Part shown: positions 36,491 to 44,917 of the stretch, piece after piece
Layout of the letters: every line of letters starts with the position of its first letter
How positions within the stretch are numbered: the first letter of the stretch is position 1
Assembly: GCA_031286695.1 (NCBI GenBank)
Contig: JAITTY010000022.1
Location: forward strand, 1-64,000
Origin: Sphingobacterium sp.
Lineage (GTDB): Bacteria > Bacteroidota > Bacteroidia > Sphingobacteriales > Sphingobacteriaceae
DNA: 64,000 nt
Reading direction: 5' to 3'
The notes under the pieces: generated by a model
Told to the model about the DNA's origin: nothing
The model's input: the letters and a program-made list of their open reading frames with translations, nothing else
Databases searched by the model: none
Translations under genes and position numbers: made by a program

Positions 36491-36945
36491 AGCTTCTGAC
36501 GAAGCAAAAACTCCAACTGATCATTAGAAGTTTCGAGCTGAGAATTGGTTTCCACAATTTTTTGACGCTCAGCGTAGACATCATAAGCGCGTTGAATTGT
36601 TTGATCAAGTTCCTCTTCACTCCAAGGCTTATTGAGATAATGAAAGATTTTCCCTTTATTGACAGCATCAACAACAGCTGCCATATCTGTATATCCTGTC
36701 AAAAGGATACGCATTGGAGCTGCATTAATTTTGATAATCTCCTCCAAAAACTCCACACCAGTCATTTCCGGCATCCGTTGATCAGTAATGATAATATGTA
36801 TTTGGTTGTTTTTGACAATATCGATTGCATCGGCACCGCTTATTGCCGTAAACACTTTATACTTTAGTCGAAATGTCGCTTTAAAAGAAAACAAATTGTT
36901 TTCTTCGTCATCAACGTACAATATCGAAATCTTCTTGTCTTCCAT
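36481..36945 (-). CDS. stand-alone receiver-domain response regulator
   Basis: A 154-residue protein made almost entirely of one receiver domain: acidic pocket DDE (12-14), D55 (IIITDQRMPEMTG), the T of LLTGYTD and K106 of NKPWSEEEL, followed by a short coiled coil. No output domain. It is paralogous to the receiver of the hybrid protein at 35294. It could be a phosphate sink or an output adaptor for the 7TMR-DISM/hybrid relay, but the genes are convergent, not in one operon. Confidence 0.9.
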   Translation of the reverse strand: MEDKKISILYVDDEENNLFSFKATFRLKYKVFTAISGADAIDIVKNNQIHIIITDQRMPEMTGVEFLEEIIKINAAPMRILLTGYTDMAAVVDAVNKGKIFHYLNKPWSEEELDQTIQRAYDVYAERQKIVETNSQLETSNDQLEFLLRQKLLS

Positions 36946-36964
36946 AAGCTTATCGTCTGAAATA

Positions 36965-36972
36965 CAAATTTA
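36965..36972 (-). promoter_or_regulatory. candidate -7 element of the stand-alone receiver gene
   Basis: TAAATTTG on the minus strand, 19 bp before the start codon. It fits TAnnTTTG. No TTG at the 20-nt spacing. Confidence 0.35.
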
Positions 36973-37348
36973 CGTAATAAATTTGCTGAATTAATAACAG
37001 ATTAAAGAGTTTTATGTTTTCCTAGCAGAAATAATACGCGAAACTCAATAAAAACTAAAGGGATCAGTAATCCAAAACCGAAGCGTCAACACTAGAACAC
37101 ATCTTTTTCCTGAGTTTGGTTACATTCCTGAATTCATAGGGACAGCCTCGACTTTTGCTCGCCCCGGTTTCGGAAATCCTCTTATGTTTCTCTATCGCCT
37201 GTCTATTGATTGCTCTTCGATCAATAATAATATCTTATACTGAAATAACCTAAATATCATATTTTAGCATATAACATTAAGTAACGGATTTTATAACCTC
37301 TCGGTATGACAAAAATGAAAAAGCCGCTTTAAAGGCACTCTAAACACA
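36973..37348. other. intergenic region between the receiver gene and tRNA-Lys
   Basis: About 375 bp without an ORF or RNA gene I can support. It contains only AT-rich sequence and a short CG-rich patch near 37140-37190, with no recognisable element. Confidence 0.4.
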
Positions 37349-37388
37349 CAAAAAAAGCCATTCTACTCACGTAAAATAGCTTTTTTTG
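37349..37388 (-). terminator. terminator downstream of tRNA-Lys
   Basis: On the minus strand CAAAAAAAGC and a nine-pair stem (with three wobbles, GTGA tetraloop) form a long hairpin spanning 37349-37388 and ending in a run of T. It lies directly after the tRNA-Lys 3' end. Confidence 0.75.
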
Positions 37389-37392
37389 AAAG

Positions 37393-37465
37393 TGACCCCG
37401 CTGAGGCTCGAACTCAGGACCCACAGATTAAGAGTCTGTTGCTCTACCAACTGAGCTACGAAGTC
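37393..37465 (-). tRNA. tRNA-Lys (anticodon CTT)
   Basis: A 73-nt cloverleaf. The acceptor stem GACTTCG/CGGGGTC pairs with two wobbles; the D arm has the AGCTCAGTTGGTAGAGC motif. The anticodon stem ACAGA/TCTGT encloses the loop CTCTTAA, so the anticodon is CTT (Lys, AAG). The T arm contains GTTCGAGCC. CCA is not encoded. A promoter matches at TTG-N20-TACATTTG. Confidence 0.95.
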
Positions 37466-37476
37466 ATTCGATAAAC

Positions 37477-37507
37477 CAAATGTAAGGTTCACCGCAGAAA
37501 AAGTCAA
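37477..37507 (-). promoter_or_regulatory. tRNA-Lys promoter (TTG-N20-TAnnTTTG)
   Basis: On the minus strand TTG (in TTGAC) is followed by 20 nt and then TACATTTG (37484-37477), ending 11 bp before the tRNA. The spacing is identical to that at tRNA-Arg and tRNA-Tyr. Confidence 0.7.
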
Positions 37508-37604
37508 GTGGAAAAGAATATTTTTTTGACTTTTATGACATTCAAGCGAGATTTTTGATCCTTTTGTAATAAACTAGCGAACTGTAAAAAAAGAGTCCTT
37601 TAAA

Positions 37605-38360
37605 CTATTTATTCTTCCGCTGTATATTTTCCTTTGTCCTTGGAACGGCGATCTTTCCCATAATCATCGGTCTAAATTCCATCTCTATAGGCCTATCCAA
37701 TTGGATTTTGGCCCCTTTCTTGAACGGAATAACGACTGTTTTATAGCCGATCATCTGCGCACGAAGCTCTTGATCTACCCGAAACAAAGCTTGTGGTACC
37801 CATAGTTGAAAATATCCTTTTTCATCTACTTCTGTACGATAGCTTCCTAAGGAAACTTCTGTTCCCATCATGCTCACATCACTTCCAGCGCAAACAACTT
37901 TACCCTTTATACTTACTTTACTACTATCCCGACTTCCTTTTAATACAGGCTTATCGTTTACGGATAAATTGCTTCGGCCTTGCTGTCTTAGCTCATCATT
38001 TTTAGTTTGCACAACAACAACCTCTCCTGTAAGTTTGTTTTGTGCTTGAGCGACATGAAAACTCAATGATCCGACCAACATTAGACCTGCGGCAATACCT
38101 GTCCACCCTCCTCGCCAAATCGGATTCTTAGAAAAAGAGAGCGTGGCATCCAATTCGCGCATCAACTGATCTTCATAAAATCGACCGCATAACCCTTTAC
38201 TGGCTTTTTTTATTTGATCCACAATTTCCTGATCATCCATCTCTGAAAAATCAACAACGATCTTTTCACATTGACCGCAGAAACGACCTTGCTCTTGTGG
38301 GGTCATCTTGTTCCAATCCGCAGAACAAGACTCTTTTACTTGTAATATAATATTTTCCAT
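37605..38360 (-). CDS. membrane protein with conserved N-terminal Cys motif and CarboxypepD-like domain
   Basis: The cytoplasmic N-terminus has spaced Cys residues: C12, then GRFCGQCEK (C27, C30) and C58, with phrases such as SADWNKMTP and VVDFSEMDDQEI. I recognise this Cys pattern as recurring in Bacteroidota proteins without a settled name. One membrane segment (about 85-105, WRGGWTGIAAGLMLVGSLSF) leads to a C-terminal carboxypeptidase-regulatory-like domain (about 150-220, KGKVVCAGSDVSMMGTEV). The Cys cluster may bind metal or respond to redox. An unusually strong Shine-Dalgarno AGGAGGT sits 3 nt before the ATG. Confidence 0.65.
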   Translation of the reverse strand: MENIILQVKESCSADWNKMTPQEQGRFCGQCEKIVVDFSEMDDQEIVDQIKKASKGLCGRFYEDQLMRELDATLSFSKNPIWRGGWTGIAAGLMLVGSLSFHVAQAQNKLTGEVVVVQTKNDELRQQGRSNLSVNDKPVLKGSRDSSKVSIKGKVVCAGSDVSMMGTEVSLGSYRTEVDEKGYFQLWVPQALFRVDQELRAQMIGYKTVVIPFKKGAKIQLDRPIEMEFRPMIMGKIAVPRTKENIQRKNK

Positions 38361-38597
38361 GTTACCTCCTGTTTATATTTTGAGAAGGGATGCAGGAAAA
38401 TCGTGAATTTCATAATGAAACATCGAACAAAGTGATTAAGCGCTAACAAACAGACACTTAAAAAAATAAAACTTAAAATCGTCTATTGCTTTCCACAGGG
38501 TAAAGGGCGAGACCGAATGGAGTAAATCATGCGCTGAAGGACTATAAATAGCAAAAAAAATCGGAAGATCGTGTTCAAAAAAAATGAGGTTTCAAAA

Positions 38598-38630
38598 AAT
38601 AGGCCGTCCAACTCTTTTGGACAGCCTATT
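38598..38630 (-). terminator. terminator of the S41 protease gene
   Basis: On the minus strand AATAGGCTGTCCAA and TTGGACGGCCTATT (38630-38617 with 38611-38598) form a 14-bp stem with one wobble and a 5-nt loop. A T-run (TTTTTTG) follows, 30 bp after the gene's stop codon. Confidence 0.85.
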
Positions 38631-38659
38631 TAAAGTAAGTAATTCTAATGCTTACTTCC

Positions 38660-41600
38660 TTATTTTATATTGTCAAGAATTTCCTTTATTGCTCTTTCCA
38701 ATTGCGGATCTTTATTTTCCATCCGATCTCGGACCGTATTTTTCACAAGTATATCAGGGGCGACACCGGTTTGTTCGAGATCCTGACCATCAAGCGTATA
38801 ACATCCCCAAGATGGCAGACGATAGTTAGAGCCATCTACTAAGCCTTTGGCTGATGTAAAAATGATCCAGCGGTAGGTCTCATTGCCGATGATTTTACCC
38901 AACTTCAATGCTTTAAAACCTGCTGCGGTCATCTCGGCATCACTTAGAGATTGCTCATTAATTAACAGAACAATCGGTTTGGCTGCTGGTGCAAAATTAC
39001 TTTGTGGAGCACGTTTCCCGCCCCGATATTGCCATTGTAAGTAAGGGCGCTGCGACAAGAATCGCAAAACTTCATCGTGAACATTCCCGCCAGTATTATA
39101 CCTGAGGTCTAAGATAATGCCTTGTTTGTTATTCTCCTGTTCAGCCATATCGATCAGAAAGCGCTGCAACTCAGTATCCGACATATTTTTCATATGCGAA
39201 TAAGCGATCTTATTGCTACTCAACTGATCCACTCGGCTTCGATTGTCTCTAATCCATTGGTCATAAAGCAAATCCCTAAAAGCGGCACTTGATACTGGAC
39301 GAATATTTGTCTGGATTTCCTTGCCATGACGATTCAAGGTCAGTTGAATCTCTTCCTCAAGAGATGGCCAGGTGAAATAACTATCGCGATCGACCTGTGT
39401 ATTCAATTTTGTACCATTAATGGCTACAAGAATATCACCTTCATGAATATCCACTTCCTTTTTTGCTGCAGGTCCATTCGGAACAATATAACTGATCTTA
39501 AATGGGTCGGTAGCATCATACACCACACCGATTTCGTTCGTTACGAAACCAAAAGGTTTACGTTCTTCCTGCCCCATTGAACTGAAACCCAAATGTGACG
39601 AATTGAGTTCGCCCAACATATCATTTAAAAGGATGCGCAAATCTGTTCGATCATTGATCCCCGGAAGATATTTTTCATATTTCTTTTTGACCGCAACCCA
39701 ATCGACACCATGGAAGTTACTATCGTAAAAATTTTCCTCCAGATTGGCCCATGTTTCGTAAAACATTTGATTAAACTCTTTCTCAAGATCCCGATTGAAT
39801 TTAAAACTCATTGTAATTGCATCAAGCTTATTCAAATCGAGATTATATTTCTGAATTGTTCCTCGGTTCAATACAAAATACTTGCCCCCAGCTTCTAAAA
39901 ATTGGCCCATTCCCCCGTCCGTGACCTTTTCAGTTTTCGCTGGAGCAAACAATTCATACACGGTACGATATGCACTATATTTCCCTTCGTGATTGGATGA
40001 ATAGAACAAATAAGATTTATCTCCCTTTTGTATCACTAATGGGTCGAATTGTGTTCCAAATGCTGGGCTGACTTGCTCAATCCGGTCGCGCAATCCTTCT
40101 AAATCCATTTGAACCAAAACAGCCTTCTTTGGTTCGGTCGATGGACTTGTCCCTGGCTTATCTTTTTCGGTATCACTATTCTTTTTATCCTTAGCACCAG
40201 CTTCCTTCTTAACTGCACCAGTTTTATTTACAGTCGTATCTTTCTTTTCAGGTGTTAAAAATAACTCATCAAACTTTGCGCTACGATACGGCTGATCAAA
40301 GTTGGTCAATGCCATCCGGAAAATACTTGAGTTTTGCATACCGGTAGGGTAGGACGGTTTGGTTCTATTGCTCGCAAAATAAATGTATTTGCCATCAGGA
40401 GACCAATATGGCGCAGCCTCCGTAACACCTGTATTTGTCAAATTTGTCGTTTGCCCACTTTTCAGGTTATGCACAAAGATATCTTGTTCAAAATTGCGTA
40501 TCGCTGTGAACAAAAGATAATTTCCGTCCGGAGAAAATGAAGGTGAAGAATTTTGAAAGGCCCAGATTTCATCTTTAACCACCGTCTGGCTTTTCAAACT
40601 TGTCAAATCCAATGTACGAACTTCATCGCGACCACTGAGGTATACAGCTTTTGTTTTATCTCCATTAAATGCAATATCACGATTGTTGCGCAGATCTTCC
40701 GTCAATTGTTTGACCTCACCTTTACCATCTGCACTGCGAGAAAACCAGTTCTGATACCCTTGATAAGTTTGGCTGTAGAGTAGCGTTTTACTGTCTTTAA
40801 GCCATTTAACTTCCATAATACGCTCTCCTTGACTAGGCATCTGGCGAACAAACTTCCCTTCGATATCCGAGACAAACAACTCGCCGCGGGATACAAATGC
40901 CATTTTCTTTCCGTCTGGAGAAACGTCGAAATTACTAATGTTACCTGAAATGTTAAACTCTTTCAGTTTTCCGAGTACCTGGTTACGGTTAAGGGCGATG
41001 CTGGGTTGTATCGTTTTCTTCCCATTGACATCGTAAATATAAAGCTGATAGCCCTTTTCAAATGCCACTTTACTACCGTCCGCAGCAACAAAGGGACGCT
41101 TGATAGATTCTGGGAAAGACGTTAATTGGATTTTCGATTTTCCCGCGATTTGATAGAGATTGTACTCACCATTACTTTCGTCGGACACATAGAATATGTT
41201 GCCTTTTTGGTCTACTGTCGGCCAAAAGTCCTTACCTATATAATCCGTATATTGTTGAAAAGCTTTTGTTTTGGGATTATAAGACTTGATGTCCGGATTG
41301 AAAGCACCTTTATAGCGTTTACGATTCGCCGAACTATAGCCTTCCCAGCTGTCATTGAATAAAAGTTCGCCCGAAGGGGTCGGTACAACATTACTAATAT
41401 AGTTGAATACATGTGGAAACAACCGCGTTGCCGTGCCGCCATCCAAAGCAACCTGATAGGCGCTCATTCTATTGTAACGCGATGAGGTAAAATAAAGAGA
41501 TTTACTATCCCAGCTCCAGCTGTCTACCTCGTCGGAAGCATCATGGGAAGTGAGCTGACGGATGTCTCCTCCTGCAAGAGGCATCACATAGACATCCATA

Positions 41601-41863
41601 TTACCATTTTGATTGGCCGAAAAGGCGATCCATTTTCCATCCGGGGAAATTCGTGGATTGATCTCATTTCCTTCCATTCCTGTAAGCCGCACTGCAACGC
41701 CACCCTGACTCCCTACTTTCCAAAGGTCACCTTCGTAGCTAAAAACCATTTCTTTGCCATCTGGACTCAACGTCGGGTGGGATAAAAATGTAGGCTGCTG
41801 GGCAATAACACAGGCTGTTCCAGCATAAGCTAGAACTGTACTTAAAATTAGTTTTTTTATCAT
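38660..41863 (-). CDS. tricorn-like S41 family protease
   Basis: The start is placed at 41863, where MIKKLILSTVLAYAG opens a signal peptide (cleavage near CVIAQQ); upstream residues in the longer frame are not conserved in style. Repeated SPDGKxxxF phrases (about 34-470) form PD40/WD40-type propellers. A tricorn PDZ region (about 760-850, GDILVAINGTKL) and a C-terminal S41 peptidase domain follow. ILDLRYNTGG (about 955-964) and INEQSLSDAEMTAAGF (about 1002-1017) carry the catalytic Ser. It is a secreted or periplasmic protease for peptide or envelope protein turnover. An upstream TACCTTTG element is noted. Confidence 0.92.
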   Translation of the reverse strand: MIKKLILSTVLAYAGTACVIAQQPTFLSHPTLSPDGKEMVFSYEGDLWKVGSQGGVAVRLTGMEGNEINPRISPDGKWIAFSANQNGNMDVYVMPLAGGDIRQLTSHDASDEVDSWSWDSKSLYFTSSRYNRMSAYQVALDGGTATRLFPHVFNYISNVVPTPSGELLFNDSWEGYSSANRKRYKGAFNPDIKSYNPKTKAFQQYTDYIGKDFWPTVDQKGNIFYVSDESNGEYNLYQIAGKSKIQLTSFPESIKRPFVAADGSKVAFEKGYQLYIYDVNGKKTIQPSIALNRNQVLGKLKEFNISGNISNFDVSPDGKKMAFVSRGELFVSDIEGKFVRQMPSQGERIMEVKWLKDSKTLLYSQTYQGYQNWFSRSADGKGEVKQLTEDLRNNRDIAFNGDKTKAVYLSGRDEVRTLDLTSLKSQTVVKDEIWAFQNSSPSFSPDGNYLLFTAIRNFEQDIFVHNLKSGQTTNLTNTGVTEAAPYWSPDGKYIYFASNRTKPSYPTGMQNSSIFRMALTNFDQPYRSAKFDELFLTPEKKDTTVNKTGAVKKEAGAKDKKNSDTEKDKPGTSPSTEPKKAVLVQMDLEGLRDRIEQVSPAFGTQFDPLVIQKGDKSYLFYSSNHEGKYSAYRTVYELFAPAKTEKVTDGGMGQFLEAGGKYFVLNRGTIQKYNLDLNKLDAITMSFKFNRDLEKEFNQMFYETWANLEENFYDSNFHGVDWVAVKKKYEKYLPGINDRTDLRILLNDMLGELNSSHLGFSSMGQEERKPFGFVTNEIGVVYDATDPFKISYIVPNGPAAKKEVDIHEGDILVAINGTKLNTQVDRDSYFTWPSLEEEIQLTLNRHGKEIQTNIRPVSSAAFRDLLYDQWIRDNRSRVDQLSSNKIAYSHMKNMSDTELQRFLIDMAEQENNKQGIILDLRYNTGGNVHDEVLRFLSQRPYLQWQYRGGKRAPQSNFAPAAKPIVLLINEQSLSDAEMTAAGFKALKLGKIIGNETYRWIIFTSAKGLVDGSNYRLPSWGCYTLDGQDLEQTGVAPDILVKNTVRDRMENKDPQLERAIKEILDNIK

Positions 41864-41896
41864 GTTATCTAGGAGGCTAATAATTGTTTGCCAATA

Positions 41897-41904
41897 CAAA
41901 GGTA
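41897..41904 (-). promoter_or_regulatory. candidate -7 element of the S41 protease gene
   Basis: TACCTTTG on the minus strand, 33 bp before the start codon. A TTG occurs 14 bp upstream rather than 20, so it is only a partial promoter match. Confidence 0.35.
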
Positions 41905-42391
41905 GAATAGGGATTGAACAAATCCACTATGAAATGCAGAAGAATTTGAAATTTTATATTTTATGCTTTTCCAGTCTTGTTTCAGGGAATCACAGACCTC
42001 CTTCTAGTCAGCCTACAGGTATACATCCGTTAAAGGATTAGGAGACGCTACTATTTCATCCCTAAGTATTTACAGCATTTACTCACTTAAAGTGTGACAC
42101 ACATAAAATAAACTGAAACAAATTCACCTCATTTAACGTTTTTATACCAAGATTGGTTATTACAAATAGTATGCTATTGGCTAAGATTATTTTAACCGAA
42201 CTCAAAAAAATCATAACATTATTTTCTTCTTGGAACACTTAAAAGAGATGATAATTATCAATACAATTGCATATAATTATCACCAAACAAACCAACACGC
42301 TGAATATAAACACATTAGCACATACAAGCCACAATACAAAAGTTCAGGTATTTTTTTAAATCATTCTATTTTTAAATGAGATACTTATCCT
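41905..42391. other. intergenic region with paired palindromic TGATAATTATCA operator candidate
   Basis: A roughly 490-bp gap between divergent genes with no ORF. It holds a perfect 12-bp palindrome TGATAATTATCA at 42249-42260. The half ATAATTATCA recurs at 42273-42282, 22 bp apart, i.e. two helical turns. The core resembles, but is not the same as, a Fur-type box. No RNA gene is apparent. Confidence 0.45.
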
Positions 42392-42399
42392 TAACTTTG
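42392..42399 (+). promoter_or_regulatory. candidate -7 element of the MFS gene
   Basis: TAACTTTG, 19 bp before the ATG. It matches TAnnTTTG; only TTT, not TTG, lies 20 nt upstream. Confidence 0.4.
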
Positions 42400-42418
42400 C
42401 ACCCTCAAATCAGAAACT

Positions 42419-43606
42419 ATGGACGCAACGTTAACTCACTCAGAAGAAGATCTTTATAACAAACGAAATCGCATAAGAATTGCGGTATCCCTTTTCTTTT
42501 TTTGCCAAGGCATTGCGTTCGCCTCCTGGGCAAGCCGGATCCCTGTGATTAAAGCACATCTCAACCTAAGTGAAGGCCAATTGGGCACCATCTTATTGAT
42601 GCTTCCTGTTGGACAGCTTGCCACCATGGCCTTATCGGGAAAACTAGTCACAAAATATGGCAGTGCGAAAGTATTACGTATTGTCCCCATCGCATATGCC
42701 TTAGTATTATGTTCCATTTCCTTCGCACAGAACGCATGGCAATTGGGCTGTATTTTATTTCTATTTGGCGTAACGGGCAATATGTGCAATATTTCCGTCA
42801 ATACACAGGGAGTGGCAACGGAACAGATTTTCAAAAAGTCTATTATGACCTCTTTCCATGGTGCCTGGAGTATTGCAGGATTTACAGGAGCATTGGTTGG
42901 TCTATTAACGATGAACCTCGGACTGAACACTTTGTCACATTTCTTAATTATCTTATGCTTTGTCATAGGCAATACACTAGTCAATCAAAGATATTTAGTA
43001 CCGGGAAAATCTCCTCAAAAAGAAAAGCGAAGTTTTTTCTCCAGACCCGAAGGGAGCTTACTTCAACTCGGCATTATCGGATTTTTCAGTATGGCCACAG
43101 AGGGAGCAATGTTTGACTGGAGTGGAGTATATTTCAAAGAGATCGTGCAAGCGCCCGAAAATCTTGTTGTTGTCGGTTATGCTTCTTTTATGATCATGAT
43201 GGCCACAGGCCGTTTTGTTGGAGATGCAGTCATCCGCAAATTAGGACGGAAAAGAACCCTTCAGTACAGCGGCCTATTGATGTTCGTCGGCATGATGACA
43301 TCTGTTGTCTTTCCGGAATTTACCATCTGTACTTTAGCCTTTATGTTAGTTGGGATAGGTGTTGCCTGCAACGTTCCTTCAATCTACAGCATTGCTGGAC
43401 AGAATAAAAATGTGTCATCTGGGGTAGCTCTGGCGATGGTTTCTAGTATTAGCTACCTGGGCTTTCTCATGGGACCTCCCTTAATTGGATATATTGCAGA
43501 AGCCTTTAGCCTACGTTACTCCTATGGTGTTTTCGCCTGCTTTGGTTTGCTAATGTTTGCTATGGTGGGGCGACTATCCTTATTTAAGGATACATCCCTT
43601 GCTTAA
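42419..43606 (+). CDS. MFS transporter
   Basis: A 395-residue, 12-helix major facilitator protein. Signature loops are visible: GKLVTKYGSAKVLR between helices 2 and 3, GDAVIRKLGRKRTLQ in the second half, and GPPLIGYIAEAFSLRYSYG near the end. The N-terminal GIAFASWASRIPVIKAHL is like the YbjJ/fucose-permease-type subfamily. The transported solute cannot be assigned. The TGATAATTATCA palindrome lies upstream. Confidence 0.88.
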   Translation: MDATLTHSEEDLYNKRNRIRIAVSLFFFCQGIAFASWASRIPVIKAHLNLSEGQLGTILLMLPVGQLATMALSGKLVTKYGSAKVLRIVPIAYALVLCSISFAQNAWQLGCILFLFGVTGNMCNISVNTQGVATEQIFKKSIMTSFHGAWSIAGFTGALVGLLTMNLGLNTLSHFLIILCFVIGNTLVNQRYLVPGKSPQKEKRSFFSRPEGSLLQLGIIGFFSMATEGAMFDWSGVYFKEIVQAPENLVVVGYASFMIMMATGRFVGDAVIRKLGRKRTLQYSGLLMFVGMMTSVVFPEFTICTLAFMLVGIGVACNVPSIYSIAGQNKNVSSGVALAMVSSISYLGFLMGPPLIGYIAEAFSLRYSYGVFACFGLLMFAMVGRLSLFKDTSLA

Positions 43607-43637
43607 GACAATACATATCCTTTACTAAAAACAAAGT

Positions 43638-44312
43638 TTAGATTTTAACCTGAAGGAATTTCAGGCTAAATGACATGCGTTTACTTCTCAATACATAAGG
43701 CATTGCCAGCAGATAAAAACAAGCAGTTCCGGTACCCAAAATAGATCCGAACCATATATCTTCAACAAAATGCTGTCCTAAGTATACCCTAGAGTAGGCT
43801 GTCAATACCGCAAGACCAAAGGCAAGTACACCAAAAGTTCTATTCTTTGAGATAATAGCTACTGTAGCAGCCATAGCAAAGGCTGAAGTGGTATGCCCAG
43901 AGGGAAAAGAATTAAAGTGCGCGACCGGCAGCCAGGAAACGACATGGAACGTGGAATCACCCCGGAAAACAGTCGCTGGCCTGTCAACATCAAAAAGATT
44001 CTTCAATACGCAACAGATCAACCCCGAGAAAGCATACGTCCCGAGTACCGCGCGAGCGAAGTTCCATTGCTGTGTACAGCAGTAAGCGATTACAACGCCA
44101 ATAACAAAAAGACCGTCTCCAAAATAGGTCTGTATTGTAAAAAAAATATCAGCCCAGAAGGCATGTCGTGTATTAATAAAATGGAATGAATCGCTCTTTG
44201 GGACAAAAAATACAACTGCTGTCACCAATAAGGTCCAAATTGCGAAACAAATAAAAAAAGCCGAATTAGCAGCACAGACCTTCCTTAATTGGCATAATAA
44301 AATTCTTCCCAT
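43638..44312 (-). CDS. phosphatase PAP2 family protein
   Basis: A membrane protein with about six helices and a lipid phosphatase active site. Motif C1-like DVDRPA (about 109-114) lies before SGHTTSAFAMA (about 137-147), with the catalytic His of FPSGH, and YLGQHFVEDIWFGSILG (about 172-188), which provides the distal His. Members dephosphorylate undecaprenyl-pyrophosphate or phosphatidic-type lipids. Which one is unknown. It is convergent with the MFS gene, and the two stops are 32 bp apart. Confidence 0.88.
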   Translation of the reverse strand: MGRILLCQLRKVCAANSAFFICFAIWTLLVTAVVFFVPKSDSFHFINTRHAFWADIFFTIQTYFGDGLFVIGVVIAYCCTQQWNFARAVLGTYAFSGLICCVLKNLFDVDRPATVFRGDSTFHVVSWLPVAHFNSFPSGHTTSAFAMAATVAIISKNRTFGVLAFGLAVLTAYSRVYLGQHFVEDIWFGSILGTGTACFYLLAMPYVLRSKRMSFSLKFLQVKI

Positions 44313-44455
44313 TCAATTATATAACTTAAAGCCCAAAAGTAAAATGGATGTATTAGTAAATGATTAACCGAAAATAAAAATATTTTTAAAAATTTACAAT
44401 TATATTACGGAAATATTTTGATAAGATCGCGAAATGCATTAGTCATTTTAAACAA

Positions 44456-44483
44456 AAAAAGCGATGGGAATCCATCGCTTTTT
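44456..44483 (-). terminator. terminator of tRNA-Arg
   Basis: AAAAAGCGATGG (44456-44467) and CCATCGCTTTTT (44472-44483) form a perfect 12-bp hairpin with a T-rich minus-strand tail, directly downstream of the tRNA. Confidence 0.85.
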
Positions 44484-44488
44484 ACCAG

Positions 44489-44560
44489 TAGCCCCGAGCA
44501 GAATCGAACTGCTATCAAATGTTTAGGAAACATCTATTCTATCCGTTGAACTACGGGGCC
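44489..44560 (-). tRNA. tRNA-Arg (anticodon CCT)
   Basis: A 72-nt gene. The acceptor stem is GGCCCCG/CGGGGCT with one G-T pair. The anticodon loop TTCCTAA lies between GATGT and ACATT, so the anticodon is CCT (Arg, AGG). The T arm contains GTTCGATTC. CCA is not encoded. The promoter TTG-N20-TAAGTTTG is directly upstream. Confidence 0.94.
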
Positions 44561-44571
44561 TTTTCAGAAGC

Positions 44572-44602
44572 CAAACTTAGGCTTATTTTACAAATAAGTC
44601 AA
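44572..44602 (-). promoter_or_regulatory. tRNA-Arg promoter (TTG-N20-TAnnTTTG)
   Basis: Minus strand TTG (in TTGAC, 44602-44600), 20 nt, then TAAGTTTG (44579-44572), 11 bp before the tRNA. Same spacing as the two other tRNA promoters in the window. Confidence 0.72.
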
Positions 44603-44776
44603 TAGCAAGCCTAAAATCCTGTCATTTTTTTTCAAAATAGATTTCCTAGACGAAGAATTAATGTTTATGTGCATTGTGAGCGACTGCCATCACAAAAAAA
44701 ATCCGCTGCAAAAAACTGATTCAATAAAAAGTCAAACCGGAAAAATAAATGAGAATAGAGAAGGAAGAAAAAAATG

Positions 44777-44857
44777 TGGAGGGAGAAGGATTCGAACCTT
44801 CGAAGCCGAAGCAACGGATTTACAGTCCGTCCCATTTGACCGCTCTGGAACCCCTCC
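44777..44857 (-). tRNA. tRNA-Tyr (anticodon GTA)
   Basis: An 81-nt class II tRNA. The acceptor stem is GGAGGGG/TCCCTCC. The anticodon stem and loop GACTGTAAATC give anticodon GTA. The long variable arm (TGCTTCGGCTTCGA region) and T arm GGTTCGAATCC are present. No CCA. The promoter TTG-N20-TACTTTTG is upstream. Confidence 0.95.
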
Positions 44858-44886
44858 AGCATTATGCTGTTCTGAATTGAACGTCG

Positions 44887-44917
44887 CAAAAGTAGGTTTT
44901 GATTTGCATAATTGCAA
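44887..44917 (-). promoter_or_regulatory. tRNA-Tyr promoter (TTG-N20-TAnnTTTG)
   Basis: Minus strand TTG (44917-44915), 20 nt, then TACTTTTG (44894-44887), 29 bp before the tRNA. Confidence 0.7.
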
